A DNA stretch of 64,000 nt from Hanstruepera neustonica (GTDB lineage: Bacteria; Bacteroidota; Bacteroidia; Flavobacteriales; Flavobacteriaceae), in contig NZ_POWF01000001.1 in NCBI RefSeq assembly GCF_002895005.1, positions 908,344 to 972,343 on the forward strand, given 5' to 3'. The notes under the pieces were generated by a model that was given only the letters and a program-made list of their open reading frames with translations, had not been told where the DNA came from and did no database searches. The position numbers and the translations under genes are program-made. Numbering within the stretch: the first letter of the stretch is position 1; each line of letters starts with the position of its first letter. Positions 34,911-44,115 of this stretch are shown in pieces.

Positions 34911-35618
34911 ATGAGACAGTATATCAAAAATATTGTTGAGATTAATGATAATAGAACCAGCAAAATCTTTGCAATATTTATTCAATGTTTAATTCTATTA
35001 TCGATCATTACCTTTTCAATTGAAACCATTCCAAATTTAAAACCTGAAACCAAATCTATTCTATATGCTATAGAAGTGTTTTGCGTGGTGGTTTTTACTA
35101 TCGAGTATCTACTACGAATTTATGTAGCCGATAGTAAGCCTCGATTCATCTTCAGTTTTTTTGGTATCATCGATTTTCTAGCTATTCTGCCGTTTTACTT
35201 GTCGTTTGGTGTCGATTTACGTTCCTTGAGGGCCTTACGTTTTTTAAGGTTATTTAGAATTTTGAAGCTTGTGAGATATAACCGAGCTATGATTCATTTT
35301 ACAACAGCTATTAAATCGGCAAAAGAGGAGATTTTATTGTTTTTATTCATCACATTAATTCTCATTTATTTCTCTTCTGTCGGGATTTACTATTTCGAGA
35401 ATGAAGCCCAACCCGAAAATTTCTCTTCAGTTTTTGATAGTTTATGGTGGGCTATAGTAACACTGACAACCGTAGGTTATGGTGATGTGTATCCCATTAC
35501 TGTTGGTGGTAAAGTGTTTACGTTTTTCATACTATTGATTGGTTTAGGTATTGTGGCTATTCCAACGGGTATTATTTCTTCGGCTTTAACCAAATCGGTT
35601 GATAAAAAAGACGCTTAA
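34911..35618 (+). CDS. Voltage-gated potassium channel-like protein
   Basis: A 235-residue six-helix ion channel subunit. The voltage sensor S4 is RSLRALRFLRLFRILKLVRY with arginines every third residue; the selectivity filter is TLTTVGYGDVYP, the canonical potassium signature, followed by S6 (VFTFFILLIGLGIVAIPTGI). Helices S1-S3 precede. It would form a tetrameric K+ channel in the inner membrane. It starts 12 bp after obg; its stop lies 22 bp before the DUF4136 lipoprotein start. Confidence 0.94.
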   Translation: MRQYIKNIVEINDNRTSKIFAIFIQCLILLSIITFSIETIPNLKPETKSILYAIEVFCVVVFTIEYLLRIYVADSKPRFIFSFFGIIDFLAILPFYLSFGVDLRSLRALRFLRLFRILKLVRYNRAMIHFTTAIKSAKEEILLFLFITLILIYFSSVGIYYFENEAQPENFSSVFDSLWWAIVTLTTVGYGDVYPITVGGKVFTFFILLIGLGIVAIPTGIISSALTKSVDKKDA

Positions 35619-35640
35619 TTTTAGTATCTTTAAAAGAAAA

Positions 35641-36147
35641 ATGAAAAAGCTTTTTGTCCTATTAGCAGTACTTTTAATGTTATCATGTGGTGTGACCGTT
35701 AATTACGATTACCAAAAAGAAACCAATTTCGATCAATATAAAACCTATCACTATTTTGATGACATGCAAACGGGTTTAAGTGAACTGGACGCCAAGCGAT
35801 TTTTCAATTCATTGGATCAAGCATTGCAAGCCAAGGGGTATGTGCTTTCTGAATCACCTGATTTTATAATCGATATTAAAAGTACTTCTTACCAATCAGC
35901 TCAAAGTTCTTCTGTAGGAGTGGGTGTAGGTTCAGGTGGAGGTGGTGTCTCTGTCGGTATTCCAGTTGGTCAAGGAAATATGTCTCGACAAATCATTTTT
36001 GATTTTGTTGATGGCAAAACCCAGCAATTAATTTGGCAGGCTGTTAGTTCAGAGCCTACTTTACCAGAAAATACACCGGAAGCAAGAGAAGCCCAATTTA
36101 AAGTGGTTATTGACAAGGTTCTCATTGGATTCCCTCCAAAGAAATAA
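35641..36147 (+). CDS. DUF4136 domain-containing lipoprotein
   Basis: A 168-residue predicted lipoprotein: signal KLFVLLAVLLMLSCG with lipobox cysteine at about residue 16. The mature part has the DUF4136 pattern TNFDQYKTYHYFDDM, a glycine/valine-rich stretch VGVGVGSGGGGVSVGIPVG, and ending VDGKTQQLIWQAVSSEPTL. Function unknown; it is common in Bacteroidota. The ATG at 35641 places the lipobox correctly; the longer frame to 35599 would put charged residues before the signal and overlap the channel gene. Confidence 0.88.
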   Translation: MKKLFVLLAVLLMLSCGVTVNYDYQKETNFDQYKTYHYFDDMQTGLSELDAKRFFNSLDQALQAKGYVLSESPDFIIDIKSTSYQSAQSSSVGVGVGSGGGGVSVGIPVGQGNMSRQIIFDFVDGKTQQLIWQAVSSEPTLPENTPEAREAQFKVVIDKVLIGFPPKK

Positions 36148-36243
36148 CCCTATCATATTCAAAATCAGCGTTAAGGCGTTGTTAATTTGTTTTTAAGTGC
36201 TGCTCAATTTTGTTTCTTTGAATGAAACTTAAAACCATAAACT

Positions 36244-36804
36244 ATGAAAACACTCGCCAAACTATTAGTCATACTTGTTATGACTGTGTCCGTAAAAGCT
36301 CAAAACACGATTGGTCCCATGGACGATTACTCAACTCAAGTTGGCACCTTGGTGTCAATGCTCAACGATATGAAAAACCGTGTAGAGCGCACAGTAAAAG
36401 ATTTATCAGTAGAAGAATTGGATTATTTAATGGATGATAAAGCAAACAGAATCGGTTCCTTAATTATGCATTTGGCAGCTACTGAAGCTTTTTATCAAGT
36501 CTATACTTTTGAAGGTCGGGAATTCAATAAAGAAGAAGAGGAACAATGGGGAACAGCTTTGAGTCTGGGTGACAAGGCTCGTGAGAAATATCAAGGTCAT
36601 GACGTGCAATATTATTTAGATGCCTATAATGAAGTAAGAAATAAGACCATGCAGCTTATGAAAGAAAAGGACGATGCTTGGTTAGCCAAGCTAAATGCGA
36701 GTGGCAATATGAACAATCATTGGGGTTGGTATCATGTTATGGAGCATCAATCCAGTCATTTAGGTCAGATTTTATTATTGAAAAAACGGTTACCAAATAA
36801 ATAA
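36244..36804 (+). CDS. Secreted DinB-family protein
   Basis: A 186-residue four-helix DinB/DUF664-like protein preceded by a signal peptide (TLAKLLVILVMTVSVKAQ). Conserved features are VSMLNDMKNRVERTV, the metal-binding His region IGSLIMHLAATEAFY, and the C-terminal HVMEHQSSHLGQILLLKKRL. The histidines near residues 80, 161 and 165 would bind a metal as in other DinB proteins. Most DinB proteins are cytoplasmic thiol-transfer enzymes or metal-binding proteins, so export is unusual. It ends 2 bp before the SDR gene. Confidence 0.87.
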   Translation: MKTLAKLLVILVMTVSVKAQNTIGPMDDYSTQVGTLVSMLNDMKNRVERTVKDLSVEELDYLMDDKANRIGSLIMHLAATEAFYQVYTFEGREFNKEEEEQWGTALSLGDKAREKYQGHDVQYYLDAYNEVRNKTMQLMKEKDDAWLAKLNASGNMNNHWGWYHVMEHQSSHLGQILLLKKRLPNK

Positions 36805-36806
36805 TA

Positions 36807-37529
36807 ATGAATTTAAAAAATAAAGTAGCATTAGTAACAGGAGGAAGCAAAGGCATCGGATTTGGTGTTGCTCAAAGTTTACTTAACCAAGGTATTCATG
36901 TGGCAATTACAAGTCGGAGTAGAGCGGCTGCAAGTGAAGCTGCAGACTTATTAAACGCAAAAAACAATACCGAAGCAAAGGCGATTGGGTTACAATCAGA
37001 TGTTCGCGATTTAGAAAGCCAAAAAAATGCGGTGAACCAAGTTTTAAAAAGTTTTGGGTCTTTAGATGTTGTGGTTGCCAATGCTGGAATAGGACATTTT
37101 GCAAGTATTGAAGACTTAACTAGCGAACAATGGCAAGAAACCATAGACACCAATTTAACAGGTGCTTTTTATACCATAAAGGCTAGTGTAGATGCTCTAA
37201 AAGCTTCCAAAGGTTATTATATCACTATTTCAAGTTTGGCAGGCACAAATTTCTTTGCAAATGGGTCTGCTTATAATGCGAGTAAGTTCGGAGTTACCGG
37301 ATTTACGCAAGCGGTAATGCTAGATTTAAGGAAATACGGTATTAAAGTGAGTACCATCATGCCAGGTTCTGTGTCTACACATTTTAATGGAAATGAACCA
37401 AGTGATAGCGATGCTTGGAAAATACAAAGTGAAGATATTGGTGAACTGGTTGTTGATTTATTAAAAATGCATCCACGAACTTTACCAAGTAAAATTGAAG
37501 TGCGTCCAACAACACCACCAAGTAAATAA
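36807..37529 (+). CDS. Short-chain dehydrogenase/reductase
   Basis: A 240-residue classical SDR. The cofactor motif is VTGGSKGIGFGVAQSL, followed by NAGIGHFASIEDLT, the catalytic serine in ITISSLAGTNFFANGSA and the YNASKFG active-site Tyr/Lys pair, then IMPGSVSTHFNG. The SRSRAA stretch after the second strand favours NADP(H). Substrate unknown. It is 2 bp downstream of the secreted DinB gene, likely co-transcribed, and ends in a strong terminator. Confidence 0.93.
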   Translation: MNLKNKVALVTGGSKGIGFGVAQSLLNQGIHVAITSRSRAAASEAADLLNAKNNTEAKAIGLQSDVRDLESQKNAVNQVLKSFGSLDVVVANAGIGHFASIEDLTSEQWQETIDTNLTGAFYTIKASVDALKASKGYYITISSLAGTNFFANGSAYNASKFGVTGFTQAVMLDLRKYGIKVSTIMPGSVSTHFNGNEPSDSDAWKIQSEDIGELVVDLLKMHPRTLPSKIEVRPTTPPSK

Positions 37530-37530
37530 A

Positions 37531-37557
37531 AAAAGGCTTCAAATTTTGAAGCCTTTT
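37531..37557. terminator. Bidirectional terminator between the SDR and A2M genes
   Basis: A 13-bp stem, AAAAGGCTTCAAA pairing with TTTGAAGCCTTTT, practically a loop of three to five bases, with A and T runs on the two sides. It serves both convergent genes, 2 bp after the SDR stop and 4 bp after the A2M stop. Confidence 0.9.
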
Positions 37558-37560
37558 TGT

Positions 37561-40500
37561 TTAATTGATAACCGATATCCTAACACCTTCGCTATGACTG
37601 CTGAATTCTGGTGCATACATGCTTTGAATGGTTGTAATGCCATTACTCATGTTTCCAGCATTGTTCGCGCGTAAGTCATACTCAAATACGTAAACGCCTT
37701 TTGGTAAATAGTCAAAGAAGAAATTGGTACTGGCATCTTTAGTGCTTTCGTAGTAACCCAATCCATCTTGCCATTTGTATTTTGATAAAACGTTTACAGG
37801 TTCTAAACCTGATGCACGCATATCCTTCATGTGAATAAATTCCATATCCCTGTCACATCGGAGTTCAATACGTACGCGAACCAAATCACCTACTTTTAGA
37901 TTGGTGTCTTCGGTAATTTCCGTGATTTCTTCACCAGTATCAGTATTGATTTTTTTAAATAACTTTTTCTTTAGTTTCAATGGTGTTTCTGCTGAAGTAA
38001 TGTTATCCAAATCTTCAAAGTACTGCCAGTATAATCCGCCCCAAGCTATACCATCGCCTTTTTTGGTTAAAGTTACTTCTGCCATGTCAGGCTCTATTTC
38101 TTGGGTATTCCAAGTCGTTTTGTAATAGCCAGTTCCGGCTTCTACTTTCACGTTTTCTAATTTTGAAGGTTCTATTTTTTTACCACCAACCAAAACATCA
38201 ACAGCTTCTGTAACACTTAACCAATCGCTACCTTGAAGCAACAAAGCATACACGGCTTCGGTAGTGGCTTTGGTAGTTTCCCATTTATTGGTATGTTTAT
38301 TTTTTAATAACCAGATTTTAAGATTGTCAATGGTTTCTAGATTCTTCGTTTCACTCTGAATCACAGAACCCGCTTCAGAAAAGGCTTCAATTAGTAAGGC
38401 TTGGGTTTCAATGGGTGCTTGATACCAATACCATGATGCCGTATTCTCTTTCCAGTACATACCCAACTCTTCATTAGTAATGCTATTTTCTTTTAAAGAC
38501 TTCAATATTTTTCCTGCTGTGGCATCATCTTCCATTCGGTGAGCAATCAATGCCATAAGACCTTTGGAATATAATGAACGACTCAACCAATATTTCTGAA
38601 TCTGTGATAAGTAGTAAGCCGAAACATCTTGAACCTGTTTAGATTGCTTCACCTCTGGGAAAAAGCTACGCATGTATAAATAATGGAGCTGCGTATGGCT
38701 TAAATGGTCTTTACTTAAATCAACATCCTTATTGTATTTGGTAAGGTCTTTATATTCTTCAATAAATTCTGAATCGAGATATTGGATGGCTTTGGTTATC
38801 ATTGACGTCTCGACTGCGCTCGACGTGACATTTAAGTGCTTCAAGTGACCAAAACCAGTGATGATGTGTTGAGTTATAAAACGGTTTTCACGTCCACCAT
38901 GGAACCAAGGCCAAGCACCATTGCTCATTTGATTTTGCTCGAGTTTTCTTAAGGCATTTTGCAATTCATTGTTCATCTTATTGAGATCAAACAATAAAGC
39001 AATACGCTTTTTTTGTTCGGTTTCACTTTGGGCATCACGCAACCAAGGTGTTTCTTGAATGAGGATGCTTTTTAATTCTTCATTCTTTTCTAAATTAGAA
39101 AGTAAGGCATCGGTATTTTGCCATTGGTTGAAGACCTCTTGAATACGCGGATTACTATTGGCAATATGACTCGCCAATGCATTGGCATAATAACGACTAA
39201 ACGTTTGCTCATTACATTCATAAGGATATTCCATAAGGTAAGGCAACGCCTGAACAGCATACCAAGCAGGATTGGAAGTCATTTCCAAAGTCAGTTTATG
39301 ATGCTTAAGTGTTGTTGAAGTACTGGTTTTTAATTTATCTAGCGTAAAGGTTCTGGTTTCGTTACTTTTTATCCACATAGGTAAAGTTTCGGTCACTAAC
39401 ATTCTGTTGGATAAAACAGGCATGGCATTCTGTTCGCCATCACTAAAGTCACCAGCTTTAGCAACCACTTTATATTGCACGGCATCCACAGAATCTGAAA
39501 TGGATAAACGCCAAGATACTTGCGTGTTGCCATCTTTTTCAACAGAAAAGTTCTCTAGTACGTTTGAACTGATAAGCTCATTTGTAATTTCTTTTCCCGA
39601 AACAGCATCAAATAATTGTAACTGGGCTTGACCTGAAAGATCACTATCGGATAGGTTTGCTATTTTGGTACTGATAACAATTTTATCACCATGACGTAAA
39701 AATCGTGGCACGTTTGGGATGACCATCAATTCCTTTTGGGTAACGGTTTCCAAACTGATTACGGCACTTTCCAACGTTTTGGTGTGTGCCAGTAATTGTA
39801 ATTTCCATTGGGTTAAGGCTTCTGGTGCAGTAAAGCTAAAACTCACGTTGCCTTCGGTATCGGTTTGCAACTTTGGAAAGAAAAAGGCGGTTTCTTGTAA
39901 GTTTTTGCGGATTTTTACATTTTCAAATGTTGAATTAATACCAACAGCTTTTTCTGACTTTAACGCATAATTTGTGGAGTCATTTACAATCAATCCAGAA
40001 TTAAAGCCTGATAATGATTGAACAACATTTGGATTATTAGAATCTTCTAATGCTTCCACATTGACTTCTTGGTAAGCTATTGTAATTTCATCATCTTTTC
40101 TTTTTACACCAAAAGCGGTGATTACAACTTCTTCCAAAGCGGCACTGTCAGGTATTAATTTAATTTTATAAAAATTATCAATGCTGATTTTTAACTCCAA
40201 AGTTTTATAGCCAATGAAGCTAATGGATAGTTTCTGATTCTTTTCAGCTCGAATAGAAAAGTTACCATCAAAATCGGTTTGTGTACCATTTGTAGTATTT
40301 ACAATTATAACATTAGCCCCTGGAAGCGGCAATCCAGTTTCGTCTGTAACAATACCTTTAATAGTACCATTTCCAATCCCTGATTTACTTTCGCTTGTAA
40401 AACTTGAGGGTATATTTGCGTATTGTGCATTCTTGACTCTTAAATATTGACTTCTCACTGTATAGGCATCGCTTAAACGCAACCCAAACCAATTAAGCTG

Positions 40501-43500
40501 GTCATACGCTTGATGTGGATAGCTGATATAGGCTCTGTTTAAATTTTGAATTCTAAAGTTTCTGGTGCCAAAACTATAGCCTGCGTTTCTGTGGTTATAA
40601 CTACTGTAAGAGGCTCTATAGATTGGATTAAAGATCCAATCATGCGTTTTAAATTGGTCTAAAGACGCATCATACATACTTGCCAATAGTTCGGCGGAGA
40701 CTTTTTCGCCTTTAGGGCCTTTTATTTTAAAACTCCAAGTTTCATCTTGTCCTGGTTGTAATTTATCTCTGAATGTGGTGGTTTCAATCTCTAAATCGGT
40801 TTTCGGGTAAGGCACATTAATGTATTCCATGCCTGATTGAAAACCATTAGCAAAGGCAAAACTGTAATGTACAGCAAACCCACCTAAATCGTCTCTGGTA
40901 ACTGGAATTTCAATGGTCTTTTTACTGTTGTTAAGCTCAAATACATAATTGCTTATGGTTTTATGGTCTTTTTCTACATCTAGCGTTACGGTTACATTTT
41001 GTGCCGCAGAACCTACAGTAAGCAATACCGTTTCATTAGCCTGATAACTTGGTTTATTGGTGGTAATACTAAAAAGTTGCTTGTCAGCAAGGGTTTTATC
41101 TTGGTCACTATAGAGTGTGGTTTTGGCTTCAGCTTTCACACCTTGACCAAAGGCATCCTGACTTTCCAAAACAATCACATACTGACCTGATTGCCATTTT
41201 TTAATGTTACCTAACGCTATGGTTTTGGATGTTTCTGTATCAAAACGCTTCTCAAAAACCAGTTCGCCTTTTTCCCAATTATTTGGATTATCTTCATCTT
41301 GATAGGCATCATGAGGAAATTTAGATTTAAACTCCACTTCAGGAAGCATCGGGTAGTCTGGTGCTTGCCAAGGTCTTACTCGCAGCACATAGTCAGGTGC
41401 CTTCAACTTATACATTTTGATTGTTCCTGTGGCAGGTACAAACTCACCGTTTAGGTTTTGGGTCGTGATATCCAGTTTATGCTCCTTATTGGTTTTATCC
41501 AAAAGATTATCAACTGAAATAGACGCTGTCATAGCATGATAGCCTACATTTACTAGAGTGGTGGCACTTCGAGTTTCGCCGTTAATATCCGTTACATCAG
41601 CCGTGACTTCATAATTAAAAATCGGTTGCGAGTCTTTGTCAACACTCAAATCAGGAATCGCTTTAAAGATTATCTCAAATTCCCCTTTGTCATTGGTTAT
41701 GGTTTCGCCATGCGTGATTTCCTGTGGTTCACTACCAAAAGCTGGACGATACCAATAATACCAGCTGGGATAACGCACTTTACGTTGAACACGATACACC
41801 ACTTTAGCATTGGTAATATTACTGCCAGCATAGGCTTGGGCATTTCCATTTACTGTAACGGAATCATTAATTTTAAAGGTTTCGGTAATAGGTTTTAAGG
41901 AGGTCTCGAACTTGGGGCGTTTGTATTCTTCTACAGAAATATAGGTGTTGGCATTAGAAAGTGTATGGTTTTTGCCTAGCAACTTTACTCTAAACTGTCC
42001 CGTTAAGCCACTACTTGGTAAAATAAACTCACCAGAAACCGAGCCAAAAGCATTGGTTTGTAAGTCCAATCGGTCAATTTGCTGACCATTGACATCATAT
42101 AAAGTCACGTAGGTATCTTCATTGGCCAACACTTCCGATTTACCATCTTCAGTTCTTATGGCAATACCCTTAAAATAGACTGTTTGACCGGGTCTGTAAA
42201 TACTTCTATCTGTAAACAGAAATCCTTTGTAGCTTACTGGATCAGGTTTTGGTGTTTGTGAACTGTTTATGTAGTAATCACCAAAATAAGCTTTATCATC
42301 AGGTGTCTGGGCTTCAATTTTAACTTGAGTCCAACGCTCACCTGATTTTTCTATGTCTATAGTTCCTTTAGCATTGGAGGTCAGGTTCTTTTGTTTGGTG
42401 CCACCATTGTAGTTTTTACGATAGGTGATTTTAACGTCAACATCTTCAATTGGTTTGCCATTATTTCGGTCAATAAACTGATAGCTTTGTTTGTGGTTTT
42501 CAGTTTTATCAACCAAAGCAATATTGGTCACCTGAATGGTTTGTGCCGCAAAAATGTCGCTATTAGGAACTTTGGCAACAATCAAGTAACGACCGTTCGT
42601 CAATTGCGGAATAAGGACTTCAGTACTATGTTCCTGATAGTCTTTAACATTGCGTAAATTGGCTTCCCATGATTGTGTTAAATTCAAAGTTCTAAAAAAC
42701 TCAATTTGATCTTCTGTTCTGTATGTTTTGTTAAAGGTTTCAAACTGTTTTTCGGTTAACTTATAGGCGCTGAAGTCTAAAGCATTAATATTTTTATAAC
42801 GTACCAACAAGCGCGATTCTCGTTGAATAGGTATGTAGCTTTCTATTTGTAGCTGTAGGCTAGGTTGCAGAATTTGTTGTTTGAGTGCTTCACATTTTTC
42901 AGCAGCAACACTTTTGGGAAACGCCGTGATTACCGATTGGCAAATGTCATAAGCTTCCTTAATTTTCCATTGATGGGTTTCGTCAGTTTTAGGTTGATAC
43001 TGACTACCTTGTTGGTACCACAAATGGGCAATTTCAAAGCTGTACAAACCTGAAACAGGTTGCGAACCGTAAAAATTACGTGATGCTTTAAGCGTTTGCA
43101 ACAACACGTCTTCCTTATTGTTAAATGTGGCATGTTGCGATACAAACTGAAGTCGATTGATGTCCACATCAGCCAAGGCTTCAGAGGAAGAACTCTTTAA
43201 ATGAAAGTGGATGAGGTCTTGATAGATTTTTAAAGCTCGTAACTGCAGCGAGGTTGAATCTTTTGAAGACAGCTTCAAGCGTGAAAAGGCACTAGCATCA
43301 CTCAAATAATCCGGATTGTCAATTTCAAATTTATAAGCCGGTTGGGTGATGCTGTTTTCATCGGTTTTGAAGAATTCCAATGCGTTGTGAGCCAGTAAAT
43401 CGAATAGGGTAGGACGAAATTGCTTTGAATTCTTTTGTTCGTTAATTATGACAGTATAATCTTCAAGCTTGGTTTGTTGTAAGATGAGTCCGTTTTGCAA

Positions 43501-43971
43501 CGAATTTTGATAGTGCAATTGTATTTCAGCAAAAAGCGTCTCTAAATCCCAGGTTCTAAAATCGGTTTCATCAACTTTTTCAGAAGTATTGGTTCGGTTA
43601 TAGAATTTCCAACGATTCTGTTGAAAATACTGCCAATACATGGTGGCTAACATGTTTTCTAAAACGTTTCGCGTAGGAGCCTGACTATTTGCTATTTCAG
43701 CTTTAAAGTCGTTTATGATGGTCAATTGCGCATCTTCCTCTAAAATTAGAGCATACTTACTTTTAAATACTAATGATTTGATGTATTGAGGTTCGTTCTG
43801 TTCGGTCTTGGCTTGTTGTGAAATTTGTTCCACCAGTTCCAAAGCCGATTTAGGCAAGCCGTCAGCCTCTAATTTATCAACCTGTTTCCAGAGTTTATCA
43901 AAAGATGGATTTTGTGCTTGTGAAAAATGCATTGAACAAACGATCATTAAAATTGTTGTAAGCTGTTTCAT
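37561..43971 (-). CDS. Giant alpha-2-macroglobulin family protein with grafted SusC-like segment
   Basis: A 2136-residue exported bacterial A2M. After the signal peptide (LTTILMIVCSMHFSQAQ) come helical repeats, then macroglobulin domains with the bait-region part (YRPGQTVYFKGIAIR, VEEYKRPKFET). The A2M domain reads QLLAHTK, and the thioester motif is YPYECNEQTFSRY: Cys about 1586 and Gln are kept as CxEQ. Between, at about residues 1195-1335 (40385 down to 39965), lies a carboxypeptidase-regulatory-like domain (GIVTDETGLPLPGANVII) and the beginning of a TonB plug (ALEEVVITAFGVKRKDDEI), nearly the same as the SusC protein at 59.7-62.8 kb. A2Ms trap proteases that enter the periplasm; PbpC, the usual partner, is not next to it. 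The ATG at 43971 (or 43977) is preferred over a TTG at 44013. Confidence 0.93.
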   Translation of the reverse strand: MKQLTTILMIVCSMHFSQAQNPSFDKLWKQVDKLEADGLPKSALELVEQISQQAKTEQNEPQYIKSLVFKSKYALILEEDAQLTIINDFKAEIANSQAPTRNVLENMLATMYWQYFQQNRWKFYNRTNTSEKVDETDFRTWDLETLFAEIQLHYQNSLQNGLILQQTKLEDYTVIINEQKNSKQFRPTLFDLLAHNALEFFKTDENSITQPAYKFEIDNPDYLSDASAFSRLKLSSKDSTSLQLRALKIYQDLIHFHLKSSSSEALADVDINRLQFVSQHATFNNKEDVLLQTLKASRNFYGSQPVSGLYSFEIAHLWYQQGSQYQPKTDETHQWKIKEAYDICQSVITAFPKSVAAEKCEALKQQILQPSLQLQIESYIPIQRESRLLVRYKNINALDFSAYKLTEKQFETFNKTYRTEDQIEFFRTLNLTQSWEANLRNVKDYQEHSTEVLIPQLTNGRYLIVAKVPNSDIFAAQTIQVTNIALVDKTENHKQSYQFIDRNNGKPIEDVDVKITYRKNYNGGTKQKNLTSNAKGTIDIEKSGERWTQVKIEAQTPDDKAYFGDYYINSSQTPKPDPVSYKGFLFTDRSIYRPGQTVYFKGIAIRTEDGKSEVLANEDTYVTLYDVNGQQIDRLDLQTNAFGSVSGEFILPSSGLTGQFRVKLLGKNHTLSNANTYISVEEYKRPKFETSLKPITETFKINDSVTVNGNAQAYAGSNITNAKVVYRVQRKVRYPSWYYWYRPAFGSEPQEITHGETITNDKGEFEIIFKAIPDLSVDKDSQPIFNYEVTADVTDINGETRSATTLVNVGYHAMTASISVDNLLDKTNKEHKLDITTQNLNGEFVPATGTIKMYKLKAPDYVLRVRPWQAPDYPMLPEVEFKSKFPHDAYQDEDNPNNWEKGELVFEKRFDTETSKTIALGNIKKWQSGQYVIVLESQDAFGQGVKAEAKTTLYSDQDKTLADKQLFSITTNKPSYQANETVLLTVGSAAQNVTVTLDVEKDHKTISNYVFELNNSKKTIEIPVTRDDLGGFAVHYSFAFANGFQSGMEYINVPYPKTDLEIETTTFRDKLQPGQDETWSFKIKGPKGEKVSAELLASMYDASLDQFKTHDWIFNPIYRASYSSYNHRNAGYSFGTRNFRIQNLNRAYISYPHQAYDQLNWFGLRLSDAYTVRSQYLRVKNAQYANIPSSFTSESKSGIGNGTIKGIVTDETGLPLPGANVIIVNTTNGTQTDFDGNFSIRAEKNQKLSISFIGYKTLELKISIDNFYKIKLIPDSAALEEVVITAFGVKRKDDEITIAYQEVNVEALEDSNNPNVVQSLSGFNSGLIVNDSTNYALKSEKAVGINSTFENVKIRKNLQETAFFFPKLQTDTEGNVSFSFTAPEALTQWKLQLLAHTKTLESAVISLETVTQKELMVIPNVPRFLRHGDKIVISTKIANLSDSDLSGQAQLQLFDAVSGKEITNELISSNVLENFSVEKDGNTQVSWRLSISDSVDAVQYKVVAKAGDFSDGEQNAMPVLSNRMLVTETLPMWIKSNETRTFTLDKLKTSTSTTLKHHKLTLEMTSNPAWYAVQALPYLMEYPYECNEQTFSRYYANALASHIANSNPRIQEVFNQWQNTDALLSNLEKNEELKSILIQETPWLRDAQSETEQKKRIALLFDLNKMNNELQNALRKLEQNQMSNGAWPWFHGGRENRFITQHIITGFGHLKHLNVTSSAVETSMITKAIQYLDSEFIEEYKDLTKYNKDVDLSKDHLSHTQLHYLYMRSFFPEVKQSKQVQDVSAYYLSQIQKYWLSRSLYSKGLMALIAHRMEDDATAGKILKSLKENSITNEELGMYWKENTASWYWYQAPIETQALLIEAFSEAGSVIQSETKNLETIDNLKIWLLKNKHTNKWETTKATTEAVYALLLQGSDWLSVTEAVDVLVGGKKIEPSKLENVKVEAGTGYYKTTWNTQEIEPDMAEVTLTKKGDGIAWGGLYWQYFEDLDNITSAETPLKLKKKLFKKINTDTGEEITEITEDTNLKVGDLVRVRIELRCDRDMEFIHMKDMRASGLEPVNVLSKYKWQDGLGYYESTKDASTNFFFDYLPKGVYVFEYDLRANNAGNMSNGITTIQSMYAPEFSSHSEGVRISVIN
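38337..38366 (-). repeat. REP-like repeat remnant inside the A2M gene (first)
   Basis: On the coding strand this reads as GTGATTCAGAGTGAAACG followed by AAGAATCT, translated VIQSETKNLE. It closely resembles the dispersed flavobacterial repeat starting GTCATTCTGAGCG (recalled, not searched), whose translation VIQSEAKNL is often seen as a repeat remnant. The insertion kept the reading frame. It lies in the C-terminal thioester-domain part of the gene. Confidence 0.45.
38804..38830 (-). repeat. REP-like repeat remnant inside the A2M gene (second)
   Basis: GACGTCTCGACTGCGCTC with CGACGTGACA on the plus strand contains a near-palindromic core TCGA-CTGCGC-TCGA and reads in frame as NVTSSAVETSM. 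It matches the pattern of dispersed flavobacterial repeats with TCGACTGCGCTCGA cores (recalled). It is noticeably more GC-rich than the surrounding gene. Confidence 0.45.
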
Positions 43972-44084
43972 AGTCATTGTTTTGTACAAGGGTACATTCA
44001 AAAGTTGTTCCAAAAAAACGCGAATACGGTATTTTGGGTTTTGGTTGAGTGAAGTTAGCTATTTTTTGAGTGAGATAGAAAGGT

Positions 44085-44092
44085 TATCTTTG
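44085..44092 (+). promoter_or_regulatory. Promoter of the TPR gene
   Basis: TATCTTTG (TAnnTTTG) 23 bp before the ATG at 44116, with TTG at 44066-44068 giving a 16-bp spacer, close to the usual 17-23. Confidence 0.5.
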
Positions 44093-44115
44093 TAAAACCA
44101 ACGTTTTAAATAATT

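Noticed and set aside
39965-40385. A separate TonB-dependent receptor gene inside the A2M region
   Set aside because: The plug-like part is short, there is no barrel, and the frame runs without interruption into A2M sequence on both sides.
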